Origin: Carboxylicivirga marina
GTDB taxonomy: Bacteria; Bacteroidota; Bacteroidia; Bacteroidales; Marinilabiliaceae
Assembly: GCF_016612505.1 (NCBI RefSeq)
Contig: NZ_JAENRR010000001.1
Coordinates: 62,001 to 126,000 of the forward strand
Length of the DNA stretch: 64,000 bases
Direction of reading: 5' to 3'
Shown: in pieces, positions 44,549-53,365 of the stretch
Numbering within the stretch: position 1 is the first letter of the stretch
Layout of the letters: the number at the start of each line of letters is the position of its first letter
The notes under the pieces: model-generated
Told to the model about the DNA's origin: nothing
Seen by the model: only the letters and a program-made list of their open reading frames with translations
The model's database searches: none
Translations under genes and position numbers: made by a program

Positions 44549-45763
44549 ATGACACTTTGTAATAAAACCATATCATTCATCACAACATGCCTTGTTGTTT
44601 GTTCCGGTCATTTATTTGCACAAAACCATTCTTATCCGATTGTTGACACCGGTGTTAAAACCTACTACAGTGATAAGGATATCATCACAGAACCTCAAAA
44701 GGGAGAAGCATTTTTTGGTCAGGATGCGCAATATATTGGCCATGAACCATCGTACACCAATAACCACGACGGCATCATTACCGATAATGTGACCGGATTA
44801 GTGTGGGCTAAAGCAATGGACGAAAAAATGACCTATGAAGAAGCTTTTAAAACGGCAAAAGCTTCCACACTGGGCGGTTATTCTGACTGGCGGGTACCTA
44901 CCATTAAAGAACTTTATTCTTTAATCATATTCACAGGCCAGCTCAGTCGACACAAAGGCAATAATGAACTCTTCATCGACACAAAGTATTTCAAACAACC
45001 ATTGGGCGATACATCTAAAGGCGAACGGGAGATTGATGCACAAACCTGGTCGGCCACAAAATACACGGGCACTACCATGCGTAATGCATCCACCGTATTT
45101 GGCGTTAACTTCATTGATGGTCGCATTAAGGGGTATCCGATTTTTAATCGTCGTAAAAATAAAGACAATAAATTATATGTCCGTTTAGTTCGTGGAAACA
45201 CATTATACGGCGTCAATAATTTCGTAAATAATCATGATGGCACCATTACAGACCAAGCCACTGGCTTAATGTGGCAACAAGCAGATGATGGCATTGCCCG
45301 CAATTGGGAAGAAGCCCTTTCCTATGCTGAAAATGCCTCGATTGCTGATCATACAGATTGGCGCCTCCCCAATGCCAAAGAATTACAAAGCATCGTGGAT
45401 TACACGCGTTCACCACAAACGACTAATTCTCCTGCCATTGATCCGCTTTTCGAAACATCAGAAATTAACTACCCAAGTGGTTCTGGTGGACATTTCCCTC
45501 ATTTCTGGACAAGCACCACTCATTTGGATGGTCGCAACCCATATTCCAGTGCTGTGTATGTCGCCTTTGGAGAAGGTCTTGGTAAGATGCACGATAAGGT
45601 TATGGATGTGCACGGCGCCGGCTGCCAAAGAAGTGACCCTAAATCAGGAAACCCCAAACTCTACCCACAATACCAGGGTCCGCAAGGTGACATCAGGTAT
45701 GTTTTTAATCATGTTCGACTGGTACGTGATATGGCATTGGGTGATAATTCTCATGGCAATTAA
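44549..45763 (+). CDS. Secreted DUF1566 (Lcl C-terminal) protein, tandem domain
   Basis: I start at ATG 44549 (MTLCNKTISFITTCLVVCSG), giving a signal peptide and 404 residues. Two Lcl_C/DUF1566 domains follow, each with the signature TGL(V/M)W and DWR(V/L)P, at about 85-210 and 230-395 (YSDWRVPTIKELYSL and HTDWRLPNAKELQSI). This fold is related to the C-type-lectin-like fold of formylglycine-generating enzyme and may bind a ligand. A close paralogue lies two genes downstream, and a sulfatase lies between them. The role is unknown. Confidence 0.75.
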   Translation: MTLCNKTISFITTCLVVCSGHLFAQNHSYPIVDTGVKTYYSDKDIITEPQKGEAFFGQDAQYIGHEPSYTNNHDGIITDNVTGLVWAKAMDEKMTYEEAFKTAKASTLGGYSDWRVPTIKELYSLIIFTGQLSRHKGNNELFIDTKYFKQPLGDTSKGEREIDAQTWSATKYTGTTMRNASTVFGVNFIDGRIKGYPIFNRRKNKDNKLYVRLVRGNTLYGVNNFVNNHDGTITDQATGLMWQQADDGIARNWEEALSYAENASIADHTDWRLPNAKELQSIVDYTRSPQTTNSPAIDPLFETSEINYPSGSGGHFPHFWTSTTHLDGRNPYSSAVYVAFGEGLGKMHDKVMDVHGAGCQRSDPKSGNPKLYPQYQGPQGDIRYVFNHVRLVRDMALGDNSHGN

Positions 45764-45847
45764 AAAATAGTTACGCTTTGAAGTAGGGTAAAACCGATCC
45801 TATGCGGTTATAAAAAAGCTAATATCAAATCAGAATATCTATTGATT

Positions 45848-47155
45848 ATGAGTAAAACAATAACATTAACTGCCACTATACTAATATTTTTTTTGACCAT
45901 GTTAGCCTGTTCTGACAACAACGAACTGCTAAGCACTGAAGATAAAAACACTGATAACCAGCAAAGCCCTAACATTCTTTTAATCATCGCTGATGACATG
46001 GGATTAGATGCCACATCGGGCTATAGTGAAGGAGCAGTGAAACCAGCCATGCCTAATCTTGATAAGCTAGCGTCAGAGGGCATTACCTTTAACAATGCCT
46101 GGGCCTATCCACTTTGTTCTCCCACAAGAGCATCTATATTAACCGGGAAATATGGCCACAACACAGGTATACTAAATGTTGAAGGCATAGACATCTCAAC
46201 ATCGGAGATGAGCATCCAGAAATACCTTGATGAAAACACTGAAACATTGTATAGTCATGCTCACATTGGCAAATGGCACTTATCGAAATTTAATCAATTA
46301 ACAGCGCCAAATAATATGGGGATAGATTACTTTGCTGGAATTATGCAAGGCGGTGTTACAGACTATAATTCATGGACATTAGTAAGCAATGGGCAATCAG
46401 AAACATGCAATGAATACCACACCACAAAAATGACCGACTTATCCATCAATTGGATTAACCAACAAACAAACCCCTGGTTCTGCTGGTTGGCCTATTCAGC
46501 ACCGCACACACCATTTCATTACCCGCCATCTGAGATGCATCAACAAAATGAGGCAGACGGAAGCGATCTATCCATGTTTTTAGCCATGTGCGAAAGTCTT
46601 GATTACGAAATGGGACGCTTATTTAATTCGATGGATCCGGAAACACTAGCTAACACAATCATCATATTCATTGGCGACAATGGAACCGATAAGAATGTGT
46701 TACAACTCCCCTATCGTGGCCGTAAGGCAAAAGGTTCACTCTATCAGGGAGGCATCAACGTTCCGCTAATAGTATCAGGGTATGGTGTGAATCGTAGCAA
46801 TGCAATAGACGATAACCTTATCTGCTCAGTCGATTTATTTGCAACAATTGCTGACATCAGCGGCGCAGGCAGTAATATATATGAAGATAGTTTTAGCTTC
46901 AAGGAGCTACTTTCAAATGAAACAAGCGGACTACGACCATATAATTTCTCAGAAGTGGATCATGGTGATGATTATCGCTACGCCATTAGCGATGGCACTT
47001 ATAAACTAATTAGTAACAATGATAAAGATGATGAGTTGTATAATTTGATTGACGATCCTTACGAAGCAAATGACCTATACAACAGCACCAACACAGACGA
47101 TATCAATGCCATGCAAGAGCTAAGATCTGAAGCTGACAAAATTAGAAACAACTAA
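45848..47155 (+). CDS. Sulfatase lipoprotein
   Basis: The 435-residue protein (ATG 45848) has a lipoprotein signal (ILIFFLTMLAC) and a sulfatase domain: LLIIADDMGLDA (metal site), the formylglycine motif LCSPTRASILTGKYG (Cys modified to formylglycine), IGKWHLSKF, and IIIFIGDNGTD. It should hydrolyse sulfate esters at the outer membrane or in the periplasm. It needs an anaerobic or FGE-type maturase, none of which is in the window. It is sandwiched between two DUF1566 genes, 12 nt before the second, so the three form an operon. Confidence 0.88.
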   Translation: MSKTITLTATILIFFLTMLACSDNNELLSTEDKNTDNQQSPNILLIIADDMGLDATSGYSEGAVKPAMPNLDKLASEGITFNNAWAYPLCSPTRASILTGKYGHNTGILNVEGIDISTSEMSIQKYLDENTETLYSHAHIGKWHLSKFNQLTAPNNMGIDYFAGIMQGGVTDYNSWTLVSNGQSETCNEYHTTKMTDLSINWINQQTNPWFCWLAYSAPHTPFHYPPSEMHQQNEADGSDLSMFLAMCESLDYEMGRLFNSMDPETLANTIIIFIGDNGTDKNVLQLPYRGRKAKGSLYQGGINVPLIVSGYGVNRSNAIDDNLICSVDLFATIADISGAGSNIYEDSFSFKELLSNETSGLRPYNFSEVDHGDDYRYAISDGTYKLISNNDKDDELYNLIDDPYEANDLYNSTNTDDINAMQELRSEADKIRNN

Positions 47156-47167
47156 AATCCGTTTATA

Positions 47168-48424
47168 ATGAAGTACTTTTTTCTAACAATATCGATTCTA
47201 TCGTTCTTTTTATTCAGCTGTGATAATGATAGCACCAAAGATATTACAGATGACAACGATGATAATGGTTACAAGGAAGTTGAATTAACAATCAACTATC
47301 CTATTGTTGATACCAAACAAAATAGCTTTTACAATAACACCTCGCTAATGTCAACAACACCTCTGGCTGATGATGACTTTTACGGACAAGATGCTCAGTT
47401 TTCTGGCAATCAGCCGTCGTACACCAATAATCCAGATGGCACAGTCACTGACAATATAACCGGCTTAATCTGGGAAAAAAGCTATCAGCGCATGACTCAC
47501 TCAGAAGCATTGGCCTACCTTGAAGAACAAAATAAAGGCGACTATAACGACTGGCGCATCCCCACAATAAAAGAACTATACTCATTGATGCAGTTTAATG
47601 GTACCGATGTTAGCAGTGCCGATATGTATTCTCAACCATCCAGTAATGCCATCCCGTTTATTGATGATACCTATTTTGACTTTGACTATTTTGCCAATGG
47701 CGACCGTGCCATTGATGTACAGTATTACAGCAGCACCAGATACACTGGGGTAACCATGGGCAAGGATGAAACAGTATTTGGCTTAAATGTGGCTGATGGC
47801 CGAATCAAAGGTTACCCTTATACCTCCAGAGGTATTGAGAAAGACTATTCGGTGAAATTAGTTAGAGGTAACGCTCTTTATGGCACTAACGACTTTGCAG
47901 ATAATAATGACAACACAATTACAGATAATGCAACTAACCTCATGTGGGACAAAAGTGACAGCAATGAAGCCATGGAGTGGGCAGAAGCTTTACAATGGGC
48001 ACAAACTATGAATGCCCAAAACCATTTGGGCTATAATGATTGGCGGGTACCCAATGCCAAAGAATTACAAAGCATTCTTGATTATTCACGCTCACCTCAA
48101 GCTACAAACAGCGCTGCCATCGACCCGATTTTTAACATCTCAAAAATAACAGTAGAAGGCGGTTTAGAAGACTATCCATTCTTCTGGTCGAGTACAACGC
48201 ATTTGAATCTAAAAACAGCTTCATCAGGTGTATACTTGTGCTTTGGAGAGGCATTGGGCTTCTTCCCTGAAGGAGCAACAACTCCAATTGATGTACATGG
48301 AGCAGGCGCTCAACGCAGCGATCCCAAATATGACAATGGAAAAGATTACAGTGCGGGCCATGGACCTCAAGGCGATGTAGTCCGATTTGAGCATTACGTT
48401 CGCCTGGTAAGAGATATCGACTAA
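47168..48424 (+). CDS. DUF1566 (Lcl C-terminal) lipoprotein, tandem domain
   Basis: The 418-residue protein has a lipoprotein signal (SFFLFSC) and two DUF1566 domains (YNDWRIPTIKELYSL and YNDWRVPNAKELQSI). It is clearly a paralogue of the protein at 44549: both read YPIVDT near the start, then YGQDAQ/FGQDAQ and PSYTNN. The duplication and the sulfatase between them suggest a surface complex acting on a sulfated glycan; this is inference. A terminator follows at 48454. Confidence 0.75.
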   Translation: MKYFFLTISILSFFLFSCDNDSTKDITDDNDDNGYKEVELTINYPIVDTKQNSFYNNTSLMSTTPLADDDFYGQDAQFSGNQPSYTNNPDGTVTDNITGLIWEKSYQRMTHSEALAYLEEQNKGDYNDWRIPTIKELYSLMQFNGTDVSSADMYSQPSSNAIPFIDDTYFDFDYFANGDRAIDVQYYSSTRYTGVTMGKDETVFGLNVADGRIKGYPYTSRGIEKDYSVKLVRGNALYGTNDFADNNDNTITDNATNLMWDKSDSNEAMEWAEALQWAQTMNAQNHLGYNDWRVPNAKELQSILDYSRSPQATNSAAIDPIFNISKITVEGGLEDYPFFWSSTTHLNLKTASSGVYLCFGEALGFFPEGATTPIDVHGAGAQRSDPKYDNGKDYSAGHGPQGDVVRFEHYVRLVRDID

Positions 48425-48453
48425 TACCTAAGAAAATACCGTAACAATATCGC

Positions 48454-48493
48454 ATGCCATTTGGAAGACTCTTTCTTTCAAGTGGCATTTTTA
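48454..48493 (+). terminator. Rho-independent terminator
   Basis: ATGCCATTTG (48454-48463) and CAAGTGGCAT (48479-48488) pair with one G-T, followed by TTTTTAA. It closes the DUF1566-sulfatase-DUF1566 unit. The rest of the 304-bp gap to 48729 shows no gene I trust. Confidence 0.7.
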
Positions 48494-48728
48494 ATTCTAT
48501 TAAATTCACTCGTTCTGTCACCTTTACTGCATCTAGCTTGCTATAATACTAAAAGACCAAGCACACTTAAAAAATTCATCTGGAATAATTCCCAATTCGT
48601 AGATAAAACTCCCCTATCCATTGATTGCTTTTTCAAAGCCCCGAGCTTCATGATACATTTGACTTAACAAACCCAGAAAGAATAAATTGTTACTTCTTTC
48701 TCATTACAAAAGAATTAAACAAGACACC

Positions 48729-49145
48729 ATGAAGAATTTTGAAATCTTAAGGCAATTTACAATTGCATCTGCATTACTATTGATTTGTTCACTTTCAGGC
48801 GTTCAAGCACAAAGCAAAGGAAAACACCAGGGACCACCCCCTATTCCAGATGCAGAACAAATTGAAAAGATGGTCAGCAAACTTGATGAAGCGCTATCAC
48901 TAAGCGATGAACAAAGTTCTAAAATAGAAGCCATCTATACCCATCATTTCAAAATAGTTGAGGACAAACGTTCGGTGGGTCGCCCATCACGTGAAGAGAT
49001 GCAGCAATTGAGAGTTGAGTTAGATAAGGACATTAAAAACATCCTAAGTGCAGAACAGCTGCCAGCATATGACAAACTGATAGAGGAGCAAAAGCAACAA
49101 AGAGGGAAAGGAAAAGGTAACAAACCTCAACGATACAATTCATAA
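48729..49145 (+). CDS. Spy/CpxP-like periplasmic protein
   Basis: I start at ATG 48729 (MKNFEILRQFTIASALLLIC), giving a signal peptide ending VQA-Q and 138 residues. The mature part is helical and rich in Glu, Gln and Lys, with a LTxxQ-like repeat: LSDEQSSKIEAIY and LSAEQLPAYDKLIEEQ. Proteins of this class are periplasmic chaperones or stress sensors. It lies 25 bp upstream of a histidine kinase and response regulator, which suggests it modulates that system, as CpxP does for CpxA. Confidence 0.65.
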   Translation: MKNFEILRQFTIASALLLICSLSGVQAQSKGKHQGPPPIPDAEQIEKMVSKLDEALSLSDEQSSKIEAIYTHHFKIVEDKRSVGRPSREEMQQLRVELDKDIKNILSAEQLPAYDKLIEEQKQQRGKGKGNKPQRYNS

Positions 49146-49170
49146 AAGTGGATTAGCTATATTTGTAAGT

Positions 49171-50265
49171 ATGCCATATACAGACAAACATACATCATTG
49201 ACAGAACATGCCATATTTGTCTGCATATGGCTTTTAATATTGGCATCTCCAGTAATATTTATCGACTATAATAACGTATCAATCGAACAACGGTTACTTG
49301 GCACTTGGCTAAGGCTATTACCCTTCTTTCTATTATCCATTATCAATCACTTTATACTTGTTCCGTTAATCCTCTTTAGAAAAAACAAATGGACATACTT
49401 TATCACAGCAATATTTACAATTCTAACTTTTGTTGTGCTGATACGTATCGTTCAACCTCAGGATAGCAAAAGAAGGCCTATTCACACCCAGCAATCACAA
49501 CTAGAACAACCAGACAATCAAAAACCTTTACCACCCAAGCACTTGCAAGCACGTAATAAAAATCGTGCTGCCATACCACCACAGGTCAATATTTTTATTC
49601 TGTCCATCTTAATCCTTGGTTTTGATACAGGCATACGAACAGCTTTCAGATGGATGCGTCTCGAAAAGGACAGTGAAGTGCTTGAAAAAGAAAAAGTAAA
49701 AAGTGAACTGGCATTTTTACGTAACCAGGTGAGCCCCCACTTTTTCATGAATACCTTAAACAATATTCATTCACTTATTGATTTTAACATTGAAGAAGCC
49801 AAAGATTCCATTATTCATCTATCGAAATTAATGCGTCATTTGCTATACAATTCTAATGATGAGCACATAAATATCGGAAAAGAAATGGATTTTATCAGGC
49901 ACTACATCGATTTAATGAAATTACGCTATTCCAATAAAGTAGATATTCAACTGCAAATTAACGAACATTTACCTGATGTGATGATTCCACCTTTGTTATT
50001 CACTTCCTATGTCGAGAATGCATTTAAACATGGAGTCAGCTATCAACATCACTCATTTATTTATATCAACATCAACTGTTCGAGTCACCAATTGGAATTT
50101 AGTATTCGTAATTCGAACCACCAGACGGCCAATTTGAATGAACCATCGGGTATTGGAGCCGAAAACTCGCGCAAAAGACTGAATCTGCTCTATGGAAATA
50201 ATTATACGCTTGAAGAAGAAAATTCAAGCGAACATTATCTCATCAAATTAACATTGCCTTTATGA
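49171..50265 (+). CDS. LytS-type sensor histidine kinase
   Basis: The 364-residue protein has about four membrane spans (residues 10-35, 45-70, 72-95 and 130-155), then the His_kinase domain: NQVSPHFFMNTLNNIHSL with the phospho-accepting H190, and an ATPase with PPLLFTSYVENAFKHG and GIGAENSRKRL. It has no extracytoplasmic sensor domain, so it may sense membrane state or an accessory protein such as the Spy-like one. The next gene overlaps its stop by 4 nt. Confidence 0.9.
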   Translation: MPYTDKHTSLTEHAIFVCIWLLILASPVIFIDYNNVSIEQRLLGTWLRLLPFFLLSIINHFILVPLILFRKNKWTYFITAIFTILTFVVLIRIVQPQDSKRRPIHTQQSQLEQPDNQKPLPPKHLQARNKNRAAIPPQVNIFILSILILGFDTGIRTAFRWMRLEKDSEVLEKEKVKSELAFLRNQVSPHFFMNTLNNIHSLIDFNIEEAKDSIIHLSKLMRHLLYNSNDEHINIGKEMDFIRHYIDLMKLRYSNKVDIQLQINEHLPDVMIPPLLFTSYVENAFKHGVSYQHHSFIYININCSSHQLEFSIRNSNHQTANLNEPSGIGAENSRKRLNLLYGNNYTLEEENSSEHYLIKLTLPL

Positions 50266-50978
50266 TACGATGCATTACCATAGATGATGAGCCGCTCGCA
50301 CTAAAGCAAATGGCCGCTTACATCGATAAAACACCTTTTCTTGAACTCTCAGGGCAATTTGATAGTGCACTAAATGCCATGACTTATTTGACTGAAAATA
50401 GGGTTGACCTGATGTTTGTAGACATCAACATGCCCGATTTGAGTGGAATGGACTTTGTAAAAACATTGAGCGATGGCCCTAAGGTCATTTTCACAACAGC
50501 CTACAGCGAATATGCCTTGGAAGGCTTTAAAGTAAATGCTGTTGACTACATGTTAAAACCCATCTCCTATGCTGATTTTTTAAAAGCGGCCAGCAAAGCG
50601 CAGGAGCTCTATTTCTCAACACCTGATGTGCAGGAAGAAACAATCGACCTGGGGGATGATTTCCTATTTATAAAATCGGAGTATAAGGTCATACGCATCA
50701 ATTATAACGATATACGATACATTGAAGGCATGCGCGAATATGTACGAATTTACCTTGATAATGCCCCTCCTGTAATGGCTCTAATGAGCATTAAGAAACT
50801 TGTTGAGCACTTGCCTGCCAATGATTTTATGCGCGTGCACCGTTCGTTTATGGTTAATCTTAATAAAATAAGCATTATTGAACGTAACCGTATCGTATTT
50901 GATAAAACCTATATCCCCATTAGCGACCAGTATAAACCAGCCTTTCAGGAGTTTTTAGATAAAAAGTTTCTAAAATAG
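50262..50978 (+). CDS. LytTR response regulator
   Basis: The 238-residue protein has a receiver domain (D54 in LMFVDINMPDLSG, with DDE near residue 8 and Lys in MLKPIS) and a C-terminal LytTR DNA-binding domain (about 140-235, FIKSEYKVIRINYNDIRYIEGM and MRVHRSFMVNL). It starts within the end of the kinase gene (ATGA overlap) and is its partner. Targets are unknown; the Spy-like gene just upstream is a fair guess. Confidence 0.93.
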   Translation: MIRCITIDDEPLALKQMAAYIDKTPFLELSGQFDSALNAMTYLTENRVDLMFVDINMPDLSGMDFVKTLSDGPKVIFTTAYSEYALEGFKVNAVDYMLKPISYADFLKAASKAQELYFSTPDVQEETIDLGDDFLFIKSEYKVIRINYNDIRYIEGMREYVRIYLDNAPPVMALMSIKKLVEHLPANDFMRVHRSFMVNLNKISIIERNRIVFDKTYIPISDQYKPAFQEFLDKKFLK

Positions 50979-50980
50979 AA

Positions 50981-51922
50981 TTAAGGTGCGGTATACAATC
51001 GCCCTTGATAAGTTTCTCTTTCAGCTAAGCGCTTTTCAACTTTGGCAACAAATTCAAAGTTCTTAAGCCCCCAGCGCGGTGCAATTAATAAATCATGAGG
51101 TGCCTGACTGATAAAACGTTCCATCACAACACCCGGATGCATAATTTCCAGAAAATCAACAACTATCTCAATAAACTCTTCAGCTGTATATAAACGAAAA
51201 TATTCTTTTTGCTCCTCGTAAATCTTCGCAAATGCACTTCCTTTTACAATTTGTAATTGATGCAGTTTTAAAAAATTGATAGGTAATTTTGAAACTTCAA
51301 CGGCGTGCTCCAATAATTGTGCTCTATCCTCACCTGGTAATCCCAAAATAAGGTGCATGCCAACCGGTATACCTGCCGCCGCAATTCTTTTCGCCGCATC
51401 CACAGTCTCTTCATATGAATGCCCACGATTGATTTGCTCTAAGGTTTCATTTGATGTGGACTCAGCCCCAAGTTCAATTGCAATATAATAGTCTTTTTGC
51501 CATTCTTTCAGGTGCACCAATAAATCGTCCGAAATACAATCAGGACGTGTTCCTAATACAATTCCGGTTACTTTTGGATGGCTCAAAGCCTGCTGGTACT
51601 GCTCAATCAAATAACTGGTTTCGCCATAGGTATTACTGTAGGCCTGAAAGTAGGCCAGGTATTGTTGTGTTTGGTATTTAGGACGAAAGAAAGAAGAACC
51701 TTTCTCAATTTGCTCTTGAATTGTTAATTCCGGACCACAATACGATGGGTTAAACGTACTATTATTACAAAAAGCACAACCTCCCATGCCCTTCGAACCA
51801 TCACGGTTAGGACAGGTAAAACCGGCATTAATTGATACTTTTTGCACCCGCTCTCCGAACGTTCGTCTGATATATGAACTGTAATCGTTGTAGCGCTTCT
51901 CGTGCCCCCAGGGAAATTGCAT
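50981..51922 (-). CDS. YhcC-type radical SAM protein (TIGR01212 family)
   Basis: I start at ATG 51922 (MQFPWGHEKRYNDYSSYIRR); a TTG at 51943 would add 7 residues. The 313-residue protein has the unusual Cys arrangement of this family, CPNRDGSKGMGGCAFC, for its iron-sulfur cluster, and IALELGAESTS, HLILGLPGED and LKLHQLQIVKGS. The reaction of this family is not known. It converges on the response regulator gene with a 2-bp gap and no visible terminator. Confidence 0.88.
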   Translation of the reverse strand: MQFPWGHEKRYNDYSSYIRRTFGERVQKVSINAGFTCPNRDGSKGMGGCAFCNNSTFNPSYCGPELTIQEQIEKGSSFFRPKYQTQQYLAYFQAYSNTYGETSYLIEQYQQALSHPKVTGIVLGTRPDCISDDLLVHLKEWQKDYYIAIELGAESTSNETLEQINRGHSYEETVDAAKRIAAAGIPVGMHLILGLPGEDRAQLLEHAVEVSKLPINFLKLHQLQIVKGSAFAKIYEEQKEYFRLYTAEEFIEIVVDFLEIMHPGVVMERFISQAPHDLLIAPRWGLKNFEFVAKVEKRLAERETYQGRLYTAP

Positions 51923-51956
51923 ATTTATAATTTTAGGCGGCAAAGATAAGAATTAG

Positions 51957-52110
51957 GAACTAGAAGCTAGAGTCTAGATACTAGTTTCTACTTTCCTTAT
52001 GTGACCTACCCCCATCGCCTTTGGCACTTCCCCATGGGGAAGATGGATTAATAAGCTATCTGCAATTAGATTCTCCCCTTGGGGAGATACCCGCAGGGAG
52101 TGGGGGATTT
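51957..52110. repeat. Extragenic palindrome cluster with TCTAGA-rich stretch
   Basis: A 30-bp stretch of short TAGA/CTAG repeats (51957-51991) is followed by CTTCCCCATGGGGAAG, a perfect 16-bp palindrome at 52027-52042, and TCTCCCCTTGGGGAGA at 52072-52087. The outer parts (CCTACCCCCATCGCC and, inverted, the CCCGCAGGGAGTGGGGGA end) look like two diverged copies in opposite orientation. It resembles REP-type elements common between Bacteroidota genes. Confidence 0.5.
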
Positions 52111-52129
52111 CAATCTCACTCAATTTGAA

Positions 52130-53218
52130 CTAATCAAATAACACACACACCGGACTGGCAGCCTTCACCTCACTTACAAACGTTAGCAAGCCAGTTTCCT
52201 GATTCCTTTTGAAAGCAATGATGTTATTTGAACGTTCATTTGCAACCACCAAAAACTCATTATCAGGTGTTAATGCGAAGTTTCGTGGCCAATCACCTTT
52301 TACAGATTCATGAGCTACCAAGCTCAACTCTTTCCCATCCTCATTAAGCTGATAGATGGCTAATGAATTATGCCCCCGATTGGATGCATATAAAAAACGT
52401 CCATCGGCTGAAATATGGATATCAGCACAGTAACTTTCACCAGCAAAATCAGCGGGTAATGTGGAAATAGCTGATGACAGATGCCAATGACCATCTCTTT
52501 CCTCAACAACAGAGACAGTACTGTTCAATTCATTAATAACATACAGTACCTTTTTTTGGGGATGGATAGCCAAATGGCGAGGGCCTGCTCCTGCGGTAAT
52601 TAACAGACTGTCTGTTTTGATGAGTTGCTTATCTCCCATTCGATAAAAAATCAATTGATCAATACCCAAATCAACTGCAACAACATTCACCTCATCCAAA
52701 AAATAAACGGAATGCGCATGTGGTGCATTTTGGCGCTTCATTATACTTTTTCCACTATGCTGAGTCACATGTCTCAAATCACTCAGTTTACGCTCTTCAT
52801 CAAGCGTTACATAACCAATATTTCCACCCGAATAATTGGCCATTAGCACATCTCCCTTGTTATTAACCGACAGGTGACATGGATGAGCTCCTCCGCTCAA
52901 TGAAGTAGACACATGCTTTAATCCATTGGGTAAAACCTGATAGGATTGAACGGTTCCGGTTCCCTCAACATTTACCTCACCTACTGCGAGCAATGTATTT
53001 TTTTTATTATCAAAAGCCAGAAAGGACGGATTCTCAGTTTGTGCCACTAAAGACAATGTATCAAATCGGCCATCCATATCTAGCTGACCGTAGTAGATAC
53101 CTTCACTATCGCCATTGGTATATGTTCCCAAATAAAATGAATAGGGAGCTTGCGGTTGGGGTTGTTTACAGGCTAACATAAAAAAAGCAAGTAACAGTAA
53201 ATAGGCTAATTTCTTCAT
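52130..53218 (-). CDS. Lactonase-family beta-propeller lipoprotein
   Basis: I start at ATG 53218 (MKKLAYLLLLAFFMLAC), giving a lipoprotein signal and 362 residues. The body is a seven-bladed propeller of the 6-phosphogluconolactonase (Pgl/lactonase) type: YSFYLGTYTNGDSEGIYYG, HPCHLSVNNKGDVLMANY, GPRHLAIHPQKKVLYVINEL and FALTPDNEFLVVANERS. A lipoprotein form cannot act on cytoplasmic 6-phosphogluconolactone, so an external lactone or a binding role is more likely. Confidence 0.75.
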   Translation of the reverse strand: MKKLAYLLLLAFFMLACKQPQPQAPYSFYLGTYTNGDSEGIYYGQLDMDGRFDTLSLVAQTENPSFLAFDNKKNTLLAVGEVNVEGTGTVQSYQVLPNGLKHVSTSLSGGAHPCHLSVNNKGDVLMANYSGGNIGYVTLDEERKLSDLRHVTQHSGKSIMKRQNAPHAHSVYFLDEVNVVAVDLGIDQLIFYRMGDKQLIKTDSLLITAGAGPRHLAIHPQKKVLYVINELNSTVSVVEERDGHWHLSSAISTLPADFAGESYCADIHISADGRFLYASNRGHNSLAIYQLNEDGKELSLVAHESVKGDWPRNFALTPDNEFLVVANERSNNIIAFKRNQETGLLTFVSEVKAASPVCVLFD

Positions 53219-53365
53219 GATGATGTTTATGATTGAAAGATGAATGATAAAGATAAAAATTAAACAACAATTAAATTTCAATGCTTATCATGACGTTTGT
53301 TTGGTGCTTAATTAAAGTGAATGATTATTTTTATCGTTCATAGAATAAGTTAAAAGTAAAATCTC

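Noticed and set aside
48461-48667. 68-codon ORF after the second DUF1566 gene
   Set aside because: It begins inside a terminator hairpin, has low-quality codon use and no recognisable features.
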